From Crotalaria pallida (taxonomy: Eukaryota > Streptophyta > Magnoliopsida > Fabales > Fabaceae), in contig CM075655.1 of NCBI GenBank assembly GCA_037953625.1, forward strand, positions 15,952,001 through 16,016,000: DNA of 64,000 nt, given 5' to 3'. Each line of letters begins with the position of its first letter. The stretch's first letter is position 1. The notes beneath the pieces are model-generated. The model saw only the letters and a list, made by a program, of their open reading frames with translations. It was not told the origin of the DNA and did no database searches. Positions 46,659 through 59,400 of the stretch are shown here, piece after piece. The position numbers and the translations under genes are program-made.

Positions 46659-47920
46659 AAACAATGGGGAAGAAAGCAACCAAGGCCAAGAAAAGCGAAG
46701 CTCGAGCAGCTAGAGTATCACAGTTGGCTGCAATCAAAGCTGCATCTGGCTCCCCAAACATGAGTCAGTCCTCTGAACCGACCCCTTCTGAAAGTCCGAC
46801 CATTATCCCCAACGCCATTCCGACTGTTAGGATCAAAGGTGTTGAGCCGGTGATCAAAGGGGATCGTATTGTCGACGCTATAAACGTCGAAGTGAAGGCT
46901 CAAACAACTTCTCAAGGCACTCCCGAGCGTCCCCTCAAGAGGTCTCAGCTGGAAAAAGGAAAGGGTCTTGCTGGAGATTGGCTTAATTTGAGCAAGTCAA
47001 ATAAAGGGGTAGAGATTCCAGAGGGAAAGGAGGAAGTTGTTTCCAAGACAGTGTGGCACCGAAAGATGACTGATACACTTGTTGCTACTGTCTTTCCTCC
47101 CGAGAATGCTGAAGTGATTGAGGCCTGGACCCCTGGGACTTGGGAGAACAATTGTAAGTCGTTGGTGAAGAGTCTCCTGAGGGGTGCGAGCATACTTCAT
47201 CACCTCGGTCATCATGGAGACGGCGCTCATGCTGGGATAGCCCCCAAGGAAAATAAGAAAAGGACCGAGGCAGCCGAGCAGAAGGATTATTTACAACTTC
47301 AAGTTGATGGTCTTAACAAGAAGTTGCAAACCTTGGCAGCTGAAAACGAACGGTTGCAAAAGGTGGCACAAGATGCTGAAGGTGCCAAGGTTAGGGCCGA
47401 AGAGACACTCCAGGGGGCCGAAGAGAGGATAAAGCGCTCGGAAGAGGTTCTGAAAAAAGCTGAGGAAGACGCTGCTGCTCTCCGAGCGGCGATAGAGAAA
47501 GCTTGGAAAGCGGAGGAGGCTGCTGCCGTGGCTCAGGAGCAGCATGAGTATGCTAAGGATGAGATTCTGGGGCTCCGAACTTCTTTAGAGAAGATGAGAG
47601 CAAAAGCTCTCAAACACAAGAAAGCTGCCAAGGAGCATCTATACAACTGGGATCGTGGAGTTGAGGATTCTTTCTACAACACTGCCGAGCAACTCCGCAT
47701 TTTGAATCCTGGGCTCTTGACCAAGGGTGCTGACCCTAATTGTGCTGTGAAAGATGGTCGAATTGTTGGCCCAACTGGGGCTCCCATAGATCTGAACAGC
47801 GCCGATCTGCCTGACCATTTGGCCGAGGATTCCGAAGGGGACGATGCCGAGGATGCCGAAGGTGAAGAAGAAGAAGATAAATTTGACGCCGACGGCATTG
47901 TACTGTCCGACTTAGAGTAG
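46659..47920 (+). pseudogene. Tat antisense gene, exon 2 (coiled-coil, acidic tail)
   Basis: Open to the TAG at 47918-47920; an internal ATG at 46664 would give 418 aa on its own. The N-terminal part is Lys/Ala-rich (MGKKATKAKKSEARAARVS), and a segment with VVSKTVWHRKMTDTLVATVF and SLVKSLLRGASILHHL follows. Then comes a long Glu/Ala/Lys heptad-like stretch (about 47280-47640) predicted by eye as coiled coil, and a very acidic C-terminus (EGDDAEDAEGEEEEDKFDAD). No stop is visible in this exon, although exon 1 is broken. It converges on integrase with a 495-bp gap (47921-48415) that has no gene. Confidence 0.65.
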
Positions 47921-48415
47921 CTTTATCATTTTGCTTTCCCTTTTGTAATTGCCCCAGTAAATGGGTTTAAACTTAAATTGTTGTGTTTCATTTGGAATAT
48001 TTTATAATATTCGTAATCGTGTTATGCTTCTTTTTACACTCTTTGTTAAGAATTCAAGTGTTAAGACCTCGGAACTCCAACACTTTAGCCGAGGTGGGTT
48101 CCTCTATCCACGATTTAAAATGATTTTATGAAATCATGATTTGATCGGGAGTCTTATTTAAAGTACTTGACGAGTTATAAGTTCTTGCTAGAGCTGTTTA
48201 TAATCGTTCGCGTCATAATCGGTGGCTAATCGGTTACGAGGAAAAGTACGTAATACAATGAATTCAATAACGAGAACTTTTATTCATTTGAAGCAAATTA
48301 CAATGGGATCGGAGTTTCACCGAGCGTACACCATTATCAAAAAAAGAAACAATTCAAAAAGCAAATGTAATGAAACAACTAAAACTATTGAAAACGAAAC
48401 TGAAACAATGAAAAA

Positions 48416-49505
48416 CTAACTGTAATAAGCTCGAAGTTTCGCCACGTTCCATGTGTTGTTAATGAGGGCACCCGAGAGAGTTTCGAGCTTGTAGGCTCCT
48501 GTTCCAGTCTTGGAGGCAACTCGGTATGGTCCTTCCCAGCTTTGGGCCAGTTTTCCGTCCTTTGCATTTTTGAGACCAATATCAGCTCTCCTCAAGACAA
48601 GGTCGCCTACCTCGAACTCTCTGGATATGACCGAGCGATTATACCCTTTTTCTTGCATAATCTTAGAATGCTTTTCTCGTCCGGCCGCTAAATCCCTGAC
48701 TTCTTCCGATAAAACAAGATCCTCACACAATAAAGTGTTGTTGAGGGGATTCGGTTGTTGCATAGCTCGGAATGAAGGGATGATCTTTTCAATGGGGATG
48801 ACTGCGTCGCAACCATAAGTGAGCCGATATGGTGTCTCTCCTGTTGAAGTTTGTATGGTGGTGCGATATGACCAAAGCACTTCGTGCAAGTTTTCCAACC
48901 AATTCCCTTTCGCGCCTTCGAGTCTTTTCTTGATCCCCTGGATGATAGATCGGTTTACAGATTCTACTTGGCCATTAGTCTGAGGGTGTTCGACCAAGGA
49001 AAAGTAATGTTTTATGTTCAAAGCATTGACTAAGTCTTGGAACGCCTTTGCCGCGAATTGGGTTCCGTTGTCAGTCACCAGCACTTGTGGCACTCCAAAC
49101 CGAGCCACAACTTGCCTTTCAAAGAACTTCAGCACCTTGGCCGAGGAGATGGTTGCAAGAGGCTCGGCTTCCACCCACTTGGTAAAATAATCAATGGCCA
49201 CTATCACCCACTTTAGCTGTCTTGGAGCGGTGGGGAACTGTCCAATCAGATCCATTCCCCATTGATAGAAGGGATAGGGAGATGAAAGTGAATGGAGTTC
49301 CTCATCCGGTTTCTGATACACATCACTGTGAAATTGACACTTGTCGCATTTCTTCACATGGTTGATCGCAATCCTGTTGAAGAGTCGGCCAGTAGTATCC
49401 TACCCTTAGAACCTTTTTAGCCAGTGACTTCCCCCCAACATGGTGACTTCCAATGCCCCCGTAAACTTCCTCCAATGCCAGTTTTGCTTCGGCAGGGTCT
49501 AAACA
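48416..49505 (-). pseudogene. Tat integrase
   Basis: Main frame 48416-49357: CDKCQFHSDVYQ (end of the zinc finger), then DDE residues in WGMDLIGQFP, VTDNGTQF and HPQTNGQVES, then YRLTYGCDAVIP and a C-terminal WEGPYRV module. The upstream zinc-finger half (49358-49505) is in another frame, with a TGA at 49506-49508 just before it and a frameshift near 49360. The enzyme would need those parts, so the copy is inactive. Confidence 0.9.
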
Positions 49506-50716
49506 TCAAAGCATTGGGCTGCTGACCCCTCGGCCATCAACTAGGGCAAACTGTGAAGCCTTTTTGACGAGTTTCTTGGCCTCTATTGGATTACTTGGAA
49601 AAACCCCTTGTTCCAAATAGCTCGTTATCGGAGCGATCCAGCTCGGATCTAGCGGAATAGAGAGGACAACGCTAGGTCCATGCACCATTTCTTGGATTAA
49701 CGTTCTATTGTTCTCAGGACTTTTTGTCGAAACGAGTTTGGAGAGAATATCCGCTCGGCTGTTACTCTCCCTTGGGATGTGGCAGAATTCGACCTTAGCA
49801 AACTCCGAGGATAGGAACTTCACCTTCTCCAAATACTTTTGAAGGATTGGTTTCTTGGCCTGGTAATCACCCTTGACTTGTGAAACTACCAACTGAGAAT
49901 CGCTGAAAATTTTTACTTCTCGGGCCCTTACTTCTTTTGCCATTTTCAGCCCGGCCAATACGGCTTCATACTCCGCCTGATTGTTCGAAGTTGAAAATCA
50001 AACTTCAAAGAATATTCGAGGGTAACCCTCTCGGAGTTCTCCAAGATTATTCCTGCACCAGCCCCAAGTTTGTTACTTGATCCATCAACATAAATATTCC
50101 AATCCAAGTTTGAGCTCGTCAATGGCTCAGTAAACTCGGTGAGAAAATCAGCTAAGGCTTGAGATTTCATTGCCTTCCTCGATTCGAAAGTGATTTCAAA
50201 CTCGGAAACCTCAATGGCCCACGTCACCATTCTTCCGGCCAGATCAGGTTTCTGAAGTATTTGACGGATCGGCTGAGCTGTTCTGACTGTGATATGGTGG
50301 CTCTGGAAGTATTGACGTAATCGCCTGGCTGTGATAACCAGACAAAAAGCCAATTTCTCCACTTTCTGATACCTCAACTCTGGTCCCTGAAGAGCTCGGC
50401 TGACGAAATAGATGGGGGATTCTTTGCCAGATTCCTCTCGGACCAAAGCCGAACTTACTACAGAATCACCCACTGATAAGTAAAGGAACAGAATTTCTCC
50501 ATTTACCGGACTAGACAAGATCGGGGGAGAAGCCAAGTACTGCTTAAGGTCAGTAAAGGCCTTTTCGCATGTCTTGTCCCATTCAAATGTCTTTTCCTTT
50601 TCGTTCCTCAGCAGTTTGTACCAGGGGAGGGCCTTCCTAGCTGACTGAGACAGAAACCTCGAGAGAGCCGCAACCCGACCTATTAGTTGTTGGACACCCT
50701 TGACATCTTACGGACT
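49506..50716 (-). pseudogene. Tat RNase H and second (archaeal-type) RNase H
   Basis: The first RNase H is degenerate in its acidic residues (FLYLSVGDSVVSSALVREE, YFVSRALQGPELRYQKVEKLAFCLV). The second starts NIYVDGSSNKLGAGAGI and continues with KIFSDSQLVVSQVKGDYQ and HIPRESNSRADILSKL, the archaeal-type RNase H found in Tat elements. A one-base frameshift near 49990-50000 splits it. A TAA at 50708-50710 lies just upstream of the open part. Confidence 0.9.
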
Positions 50717-51469
50717 CTACATATCAAGAATGGCTTGGCACTTTTCTGGATTTGCCTCGATTCCGCGCTCTGTAAGCATGAATCCGAGGAAGGACCCTGC
50801 TAGAACTCCAAACGTGCATTTTTCCGGGTTCAACCTCATGCCGAACTGTCGGATCCTTCGCAAAATTACCTTCAAATCCTTAGCGTGATCTTCTTCTTTC
50901 AAGCTCTTTGCAATCATATCATCTATGTATACCTCCATTCTCGGCCCAATCAAGGGGCCGAACACCTTGTTCATCATCCGCTGGTAAGTTGCCCTAGCGT
51001 TTTTCAATCCAAATGGCATCACATTGTAACAATATGTGGCATTTTCTGTGATAAATGAAGTCTTCACCTGATCTGGGGGATACATTGGAATCTGATTGTA
51101 CCCCGAATAAGCATCCATAAATGAAAGTCTTTGATAACCCGTCGAGCTATCCACAAGTTTATCGATGCAGGGAAGTGGGTACTGATCCTTAGGGCAAACT
51201 TTGTTCAAGTCTGTGTAATCTACACACATCCTCCATTTCCCATTGGACTTCTTCACTAGCACGGGATTGGCCAACCAATCAGTATACACTACCTCCCTGA
51301 TAAATCCTACTTCTAGTAGCTCGGCTACCTTCTCATCTGTTGCCTGTGCCTTCTCAACTCCGACTCTTCTTTTCTTCTAACACACTGGCTTGGCTCCAGG
51401 ATACACGCTCAACCTGTGGCAAATGATGTTCGGATCGATTCCTGGCATATCTGCCGAGGTCCAGGCAAA
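50717..51469 (-). pseudogene. Tat reverse transcriptase
   Basis: Open part 50717-51289: VKKSNGKWRMCVDYTDLNK, FMDAYSGYNQI, MPFGLKNARATYQR and catalytic VYIDDM, then FLGFMLTERGIEANPEK. In-frame stops lie before it (TAG 51470-51472 and TAG 51377-51379) and at its end (TAG 50717-50719, followed by TAA). All are in the frame used by gag and protease, so they are nonsense changes rather than frame changes. Confidence 0.92.
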
Positions 51470-52708
51470 CTAGTCTTTGTTTTCCACCAGCAATTCAGTC
51501 AGTTCTTTTTTCAATTCTTCAGAAAGGCCAACCCCCATCTTGACGCAACGAGAAGGATCGGGGCCTAAAATCACCTTTTTGAAGTCCCCTTGAGGGGTCG
51601 GCCTAGTTTCATCCTCTTCCCTTACGTCAAGATCTGCTAAGTTGACACTTCCCTTGTTAAGTGGTTCTTGCATGATCTTCTCATCATCGAGCTTCAACTT
51701 GCCCATGCTGATATTATAACATTTCCGAGCCAACTCCTGTTCGGACCGCACTGTTACTACCTTGTCATCAGACCCCGGGAATTTCATGGCCATGTGGACC
51801 GTCGATACAACAGAACCAAAAGATTGGAGTGCAGTTCGGCCAAAGATTGCGTTGTATGCCGAGGGGGCCTGGACAACTAGCCACTTTACCGTTTCAGTCC
51901 GAGCAGAGGGTGGTTCCCCCATGGTCACTGGGAGATGGATGTGGCCTAAGGGAACAATTGAATGTCCCGTGAAGCCAATCAAACTTCCCTCGAATGGGGT
52001 GAGATCAGATCTTCTCAACTTCAATTTTTCAAACAGATCCAGAAACATGATGTCTGCCGAACTCCCCTGATCGACAAGAATCCTTCTGACTTCGTAATTG
52101 CCGAGCCTGGCTGTAACTACCATTGGGTCATTATGGTCTTGTAAGATGTCCTCAAAATCCTCATCACTAAAGCTGATGACTATGTATTTCTTCCTGGGCT
52201 TTTGGATTGGTCGGCTGGCCACCGAAAGGACTTGTCCCACATACTTCTTGCGATCACACTTCTTTTCCCCTCCACCTGCAAATCCTCCAGCAATGGTGCC
52301 GATGAGAAAAGAGTTATTTTCCTTCTCGGATGGTTGGGTAGAGGCTCCCCCTGCAGGTGGTGAAGGGCTTCTAGTTCTTTTCTGTTCGGTTTTGGGTGGT
52401 GAAGGACTCTTTCTCTTGGAGCGTTTGCGCAACGCTTCACCAATATATTGTTGAAGCTTACCAACCTTTACCATCTCTTCGATTAAGTCCTTCAACTGGG
52501 TACACTGGTCGGTGGTATGCCCCCATCCACCGTGATGATCGCAGTACTTTGTCCTATCCTTTTGAGCTGCCTTCCTTAAAGCTGGTGGCCGAGTGATGTT
52601 ACGCATCTCTGTATGCATAGTCTCACTAAGGATTTGACTCCTCGGGACTGTCAACTGGGTATATTCATCATACATGCCTTTTGGAGGCAGTTTTTCCCCT
52701 TTTTCTCT
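51470..52708 (-). pseudogene. Tat gag C-terminal part and protease
   Basis: Open between the stops at 52709 and 51470, in the gag frame. It contains a zinc-binding-like YCDHHGGWGHTTDQCTQLK, a Lys/Arg/Pro-rich linker (SKRKSPSPPKTEQKRTRSPS), and an aspartic protease with ILVDQGSSADIMF and FNAIFGR-type flap residues (YNAIFGRTAL). DQGSS in place of DTG is usual in Tat proteases. Confidence 0.9.
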
Positions 52709-54052
52709 TTATCTTTTGTCTTTCCTTCCCCTATCTCGTAAACGATCATTTTGATGAACGTCGTTTTGACGAGGATGTCGTCCTTCGCCACCCCTTGCTG
52801 CAGTAATGATCCTACAGAATTCCTCTAGATTAACGTATTTCCTGGATCTTTCCCTAAGTTCGGCCATGTTCTTAGGTGGTTCTCCAATCAAGCAATCCTT
52901 AAAATCTCCATCCTGCAATCCTTGAGTGAGCAAGAGAACAGATACTCCTGATTGCAGACCTGATATGCCACTGGCCTCTTGTTGGTACCGAGCTAGGTAG
53001 TCGCGTAGAGACTCGTCCGATCTCTGTGCAACTCCAGCTAGTGAGTGGTCTGATTTGGGCTGTGACATACTGGCCGTGTACCTGTTTATGAACGCTTGTC
53101 TAAGCTCGGCCCACGATCGGATCGAATTGGCGGGTAGAGAATTGAACCATCTCAAAGGCGCCGAGCCCAGAGTCATTGAGAAAGCTCGGCACTTCATAAA
53201 ATCCCCTCCTCCATAAAACATCATAGAGGACTCGTAGGCAGCTATGTGGTCCATCGGGTCAGTTGTTCCATTGTACCGAGGAATATTCTGATGGCCCATA
53301 TAAGTTTGCAGGGTTTGGAAAGCCATAATCTCAAGTGTGAAAGGGTGTCCAGGATGGGGTTCCCTAGTGATACGTTTTGGGATTAAGTTTGGGTTGAGGG
53401 GTGGAGGTGGGGGAAGATTGCTCGGATTACCATAGGCCGCGTAAGGGCCTTGTTCGGCAATCCTTGCCATGCTCTGCTGTTGAAGAGTAGCAATGGCCTG
53501 GTTTTGCTTTTCAATTAAAGAAGTCTGAGTCCTCAAGATCTCCATGATCGACTCCTCTCTCCTTCGTGCCGAAGAAGTAGTCATGTAAGATCTGCCTTCC
53601 GTTTCAGAACGCTGACCACCTTGAAGAGTTCCAAAACGACCTCTAGTCAAATGAGGTATCTCCCTGTTGGACCTGTCAGCCCTGGAATGATCACGCCGAT
53701 CGGCCCGTTCAACTTGCCGATCCTCATCAGTTCGTGAGCCAGCAGCAGCCCGACGAGGCTGATGTCCAGAATCAGCCGTGTCACGCCATTGTGAAACGTG
53801 GCCATCAGGGACGGTATGAGGGTTAGACTACCCTCCGCCGCCCTCAACGAGCACTTGGCCAGCTGGAGGAACCGTGGCTAGTGCCTGATCCGCCGTTGGA
53901 ACTGGCGGAATTGTCTGAACGTCAGCCTGATTACCCCCAGTTGGTGCTCCCGGGGCAATTTTGTCCCTCACGTTTCTCCCGGTCTTGGGTGGCCTCCCAC
54001 GGAGGCGACGGCGGAGATCTTCTTGATTACCATCATTATTGTTGTTTGCCAT
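52709..54052 (-). pseudogene. Tat gag
   Basis: Starts at an ATG (MANNNNDGNQEDLRRRLRG) 32 bp after the primer site. The frame is continuous down to 52709 except for a TAG at 53828-53830. The capsid-like core includes YNGTTDPMDHIAAYESSM, AFSMTLGSAPLRWFNSLP, SWAELRQAFINRY and ESLRDYLARYQQE, typical of plant retrotransposon gag. It ends at a TAA (52709-52711), after which the same frame continues into protease. Confidence 0.9.
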
Positions 54053-54084
54053 GAGATCAGTGGGTGGGAATACTGGTTATTCAG

Positions 54085-54102
54085 TCCCCACAGACGGCGC
54101 CA
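54085..54102 (-). promoter_or_regulatory. Tat primer binding site
   Basis: TGGCGCCGTCTGTGGGGA on the minus strand, one base after the 5' LTR. It shares TGGCGCCGT with the tRNA-Asp-type site but differs after that. This form is common in Tat elements; I do not assign the tRNA. Confidence 0.75.
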
Positions 54103-54103
54103 A

Positions 54104-54738
54104 TGTAGAGTCCTTGAACACTATGTCCTTAACCCTCTAAGTGCTCAAGATTATGGAATCAGGAGCCCAAGAGAGGATCAAGTGTTAATATGTGACTTTG
54201 TGGTGTTTCTGCAGTTCCAGTTGGGAAAAACAGGGTCTCCCCAGTCAACAAGTGTGTGCAGAGTGTCAACTTAGGGATGAGAGTACGTACCTGAAACCCT
54301 AGCTGTGATGAGCTATTTATAGGGTTTGGAGGAGGCTGATATGGGCCGCTTGGGCCCTGCATCAGAGTTGTGCTTAACCAGGATTCTGTGAGATAATATC
54401 GGATAATTATGCTTAGAATCTGGTTAGGATCAACTGAAGATCTCATGTCTAGGCTGTTAGCGAGAATCCAGGAGAGATTCGCAGAAGGGATAAGAAGCCT
54501 GAATGAGACTGAGTCTACCCACAAGCCGACGGTATGTCTCGACCCTAGAGTCCCGAGCCTGATGGGTGGAAGACCGATTGTGAGGCTTGGCCCCATCAAG
54601 TCCGAGCCTGGTCCTTCAGTATGCTCGGAGCCCATGAGCCCGAGCGAGGGACGTGCATGCAATGTAATACGAGGGAAGTGCCCTTATGAGAATCCCTTTA
54701 GTAGGTCGTATATCTCTGTAAGGTCGGCAGAACCTACA
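54104..54738 (-). repeat. Tat 5' LTR (635 bp)
   Basis: Sister of 43988-44622; TGTAGAGTCC...GAACCTACA in plus view. The 54159-54662 minus frame and 54409-54807 plus frame are LTR sequence read openly, not genes. Confidence 0.95.
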
Positions 54739-54743
54739 CATAC

Positions 54744-55207
54744 CAAGCAAACTTATATTCATGCATTTGCACATTACACATACATACATCCATATACTTC
54801 CCACTAATTAAAACCCTCATAATCCTAAGCATACATACATATAAGGCCGTACATACATACACGTGCACACACACATAGGGAATAAATTATTCATGCATCA
54901 AAATTATAATGACACCAAAAATATCAAGCATATATTTTCAGAAAACCTATCACCATTTCATCAAACAATTTCTTATGGAAAATTCACTATTGCTTTTAAA
55001 AGAATTTCGGCACCTGATCATTTCCAAAAATCAGCTTTAAAAATCATGACATTATTTCATCAAAAATCATTTCTTTAAAATTACTTAACAACTTGAAAAT
55101 GTGAATTAAGTAATCTATTTAAGAAAATACTCTTTCTAAAACACTTTCCTCACAAATAAATCTATTTAGTATTTTAATTCAATACGAGGAAATTGCGGGG
55201 TGTTACA
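54744..55207 (-). repeat. X2 3' LTR, segment 3
   Basis: Last part of the split LTR, ending GGGGTGTTACA at 55207 beside the X2 polypurine tract. It has CA/TA-rich simple sequence at its left and no gene. Confidence 0.85.
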
Positions 55208-56492
55208 TCCTCCCCAACTTAAAGATTTCTCATCCTCGAGAAATGTGTCGTGGATTGGGAAGCAGGGCACAAAGTTCTCACGTCACTTTGATTCCTATAA
55301 GAATTCTTTTCTCTCTTGCCTCGTGGTCGTATTCCCTTTTGCTGGTCTATTTCACCTTGTCGTGCTCCTCATTTGTTGCTTGCAGACGAAACAGTTGCAT
55401 TCACATAACCGCTTGCGTGTCGAATCGGGTTAAGTCCATCGGGCTAACCGAAGAAGACGTCGCTCCCTTAGCTGATCGTCGTCACAGAAAGTCCAACCAT
55501 AGGTACGGACTTAGGGGAAAATCAAACAAACAAGTTTCAAACATCCCTAAGAGTATGGGATTTAACCTAGAAATCCTCAAATATTTACTATTTTCTATAA
55601 TTTAGGTTCTTACTAACTTACAATAATCACTCCTCTTTTTAGTTCCCTTCCAACTCTTGGGTCTTCGTCTATCATTTCTCTAGTTTAAAGGGAGTCTATC
55701 ACTGCTTAGGTTTACTTACTTCCTCAAACAACCTCACTTTTCTCCTTAGGTTCGTCCTAAATATTAATCAAACCTATCACCTTCACCGTCTAAACCCCGG
55801 ATTAGGGTGTATGGCGATTCTAATCTTCAAACTTTCCTCAGGATTCCCTTTAGTAATGGGTAACATACACCTCTTCTCTTTCTTGTGACTCCCCAACTTT
55901 GAGAAATCTTATAACTAAATCCCCTATGATCTTATATCCTTGCTTAACTTAAACCATTTACTTTTCCTTGATCGTTCAAGCCTAAATTATCTGGGTAACC
56001 ATGGCACTTCTAATTCCACAATTTGAACTTGAAGAGTCCTAGATAGGATTAGTAAGGCTAGGGTTCGACAGAGGTTTATGAAGGAAAATATTCGAATCTT
56101 AACAATACTAACTGTTTTGTTGAAGTAATTCAACAAACAGGGAACTCAAGAATAACATCTTATTTCTTCAAAGATACCGACTACTCTTTGAACAAGGGTA
56201 CGTCTAGGCCAACAACTGGGAGTTTATCAAACACTACGGAAACACCAAAGGTTAGGAGATCTCATCCTATTTGCTTCTACTTACTCTACGTTCCTCAACC
56301 TACTAGATAAACAGGTTCCTGAAACTAACTTGACCGACACTAAGTCACAATCAATGTCTTACATCCTAGAAAGACGAGAACCTAATCTTATGCTCCTATC
56401 CTTATACTGGCAAACATACAGAGTCACACAAACAAAGCATGTAAGCCCATGCTTAAGGCCACTAAGGATTACCATAAGCTCAGATACCATTC
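55208..56492 (-). mobile_element. X2 internal region, non-coding
   Basis: 1285 bp. It begins with the polypurine tract AAGTTGGGGAGGA (55208-55220, minus) and the same chromovirus-3'-end-like relic as X1. It keeps the conserved block at about 55413-55532. Its right end holds the primer site. Frames 55200-55433 and 55243-55605 (plus) show no domain and are not conserved as protein in X1. Confidence 0.75.
56478..56489 (-). promoter_or_regulatory. X2 primer binding site, one mismatch
   Basis: TGGTATCTGAGC on the minus strand: the initiator-Met site with A changed to T at the eighth base, three bases from the 5' LTR. Confidence 0.75.
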
Positions 56493-59400
56493 TGTAACAG
56501 CCCGATTTTCGTACTCAAAACAGTTAACTGAAAGTTGCCGAAAATGAGGCCAATTTTTTTTTTTGTAAAACATTGCTGAAGTGTTTAGAAAACAGTATTG
56601 AAATATCCGTAAATTTTTTGATTCACTTTTTCCGAAAACCGAGTGTTACTACAACATTTATTTTCAGAAAACTTTCATTTTCGTAAAAAGAGTTGTTTCC
56701 AATTCATCATGATATTACCCAAAAGACTACATTGTTTGTTCTTCCAAAATAGTGTATTCCACCATACAGAATTAAAACTTGGCTTGGTTACATAATTGGC
56801 ACATTGCTTGGTAATCCTTGACTCAAAACACGAACAATAGACTTAACTAAAACACTACCCCTAACTCTATCTGTCGTACACCACCGGATGAGGCTTCCCT
56901 TTCCTTCTTGTAGACTTTCCTCGTTCTCGAAAGTGAAGTCCCCTCTGTTGCTGCTTCCTTGCTGTTGTTTAAGTTTCTACTTCCATTCCTTTAGAGTGAT
57001 GATCTCCTTATGATACTCCGTCTACCCGTTGCGGTATCAGCAGCACCAGTATAACAACGAACAGGAGAGAGTAAGCGTTCCAAACGACGAATCATCGACG
57101 GTGTGGAATTGCGATAGGCAAGATAGAAGGACCATACAAACACATAATAAAACATACCAGCACACAATGATCAAGTATGTTATCACATTAGTATCAGTCT
57201 TATCATCTTTATTCTTATCTTTTCTTATCTTCTCAAACTTAATTTCTTTCCTCATATACATTCTTTCTTTTTCAATCCTTTTCCTTCTCATACTCGTAAT
57301 TCCCTCTCACACAATATCATCAGGTACTCATTTCGTTCTCGGTTATCACTCACGTCTACATCTCCTCGGTCATCCACCCAACCTAGTCGGAAGCAAACAG
57401 AAGTACAGGACCTTTACCATGCGGGCACGACAGCTGTCACAACACATAATGGTCCCAGACCAGGAGGATCTCGTCCTCAAATCATATCAATAATATCAAG
57501 GCACACTGTCCACGCAGTGGCAAACACAATGCCCCGTTCCAGTCCCTCTCACTGTTCTCGATTTGCAATCTAGGGGGCGACAGTATGTTTCTAGTGGGCC
57601 CGCAGAACTTGCCACGGCATTAGACCCAGTCCCCACCACGTTAGTGCGCCACATGTGGAGTTCGTTCTGCCTAGAAACATACTCTAGACTTCTTGACGTT
57701 TCACCGTCATCGTCCTCCCCTAATGCAATCTCGTCCTAAGTATCCGTAGATACTTATCGTTTCTTCCTCTCCACTACTTCGCACTCTCATACCTCACCGC
57801 GCATGTCTTTTAAGTCTTTTATCTTTTAATTATCCTAAGGTCGGCCCGTCCTTCGTGCAACCCTTCAACGAGTCCCGACCACTACTTTGCACAATCTTTC
57901 TCTTATCACTTCTCACATAGCACAGAGCTGGGATCACATCAACCGCTTGCATCTCATTACACAATCTCTCTTCAATCCTCAAATTCTAATATCATCACAT
58001 CTCATAAATCGGTTTCAAAATCCCACTCCATAAACTTTCAAACTTTCTAAAAAAAATACCTTTCTCAAAAGTATTGTTTCATAAAACTTTCTTCAAACCA
58101 CATTTCCACAGACCTTCCTTAAAAATATCTTTTTCAAAAGTTCTCTCAAAATCTCCTTCCTCAAAGTTTATAAAAATCTCCTTCCAAGGCCTTTCACAAA
58201 AATTCCCTTTCAAGACTTTTCTGAAAACACTTTTTATAATATTTTTCAAAACCTCCTTTCAAAAACATTTTCAAAAGAATTTCTTTTCAAAAATCTTTTC
58301 GAAGATCTCTTTTCGAGAACCTTTTTCAAAAACTCCTTTTCAAAAACCTTTTCAAATATTTCAACTTTGCTGAGCGCTAATGGAGGAGCAAGCTCAACTC
58401 GACACTAGTCCCAGACTAAAACCAAAACAAAAGGAGCCCAGCTCCACTCAAATCACATCCCTTTCTCAAACAACATCACTCTCCCCAGCTCTGGCTTGTT
58501 CTCAACATTATATTTCATTCTTCCCCCAATCTCAACTCTTTCCTTCTTCTCCAACACATATCCTATTCTCATTCATTATTCTTATCCCATTGTATCTTTT
58601 CCCTCCATCTTATTACTTTCACAACGCATTCATTTCATTTTTATTTCCTTATTCAGAACGTAACAGACGTCCATCAACATATTACTTATTTAATCAACAC
58701 AGTAAATATTCTCGACATAATTAAATAAAAGCATGCTATCAACAGACAATCATCACACAACATTAATGTGTTTTTCGTCACCTTCGTATAAGTGGCCACA
58801 CAATCAAACAATTGCCACTTATACTACTGACTCTAACCACATAGTTCCGATCTTTGAGATGATACGGAACGTCCTAATAAATCACCTAACTACCACGGTG
58901 TCTTAGGAAAGCTTCTCTCTCACCTGAGGTCCAGCTATTTAATGCGTACCGTCTCCTCGGATCCTTGTGTTGCCGGTTGCCCCAATCCCTCGTCTTTAAG
59001 ATTATTCCTCGTACTAAATAAAATACGCTTACGTTATTAACTTATATTATGAAAACCTTTTTCATAACCTAGACACTTCTCATTCTCGTCAAGACTTAAA
59101 ACATAACCGTTTTCTTTCTAACAACTCGGATATTTATAATACCTTAAGTACATTCAAAGATCATTTGAACTTATTTTCAAAGTTAAGAAACCATTTTAAA
59201 TAATTCTTCAATTCAAAATTAACACTTCACCAAGCATGTAACCAATTAAATCAACATCAAAGCAAGTATGCAACTTCACAAATAGTTCATGACACAAACA
59301 CTTAGGCATACATAAATTCACAACCACATTGGACCAAGGATTTAAATCAAGCACAATCATTTCGTTTACTTTAAACAACTCCATTCCTTTCAAAAATCAT

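Larger units (their letters stand above)
43988..54738 (-). mobile_element. Tat-lineage Ty3/Gypsy element with antisense gene
   Basis: 10.75 kb minus-strand element: 635-bp LTRs (3' 43988-44622; 5' 54104-54738) with TGTAG...CTACA ends and target duplication CATAC. The order along the minus strand is gag, protease, RT, RNase H, second RNase H and integrase, then a 3' region that carries a gene on the opposite strand. The second, archaeal-type RNase H and the antisense frame are Tat hallmarks. LTRs differ at 20 of 635 positions. The polyprotein is disabled by many stops. Confidence 0.93.

Noticed and set aside
54159..54662. 167-aa frame on the minus strand
   Set aside because: Lies inside the Tat LTR and has no counterpart of the same length in the sister LTR.
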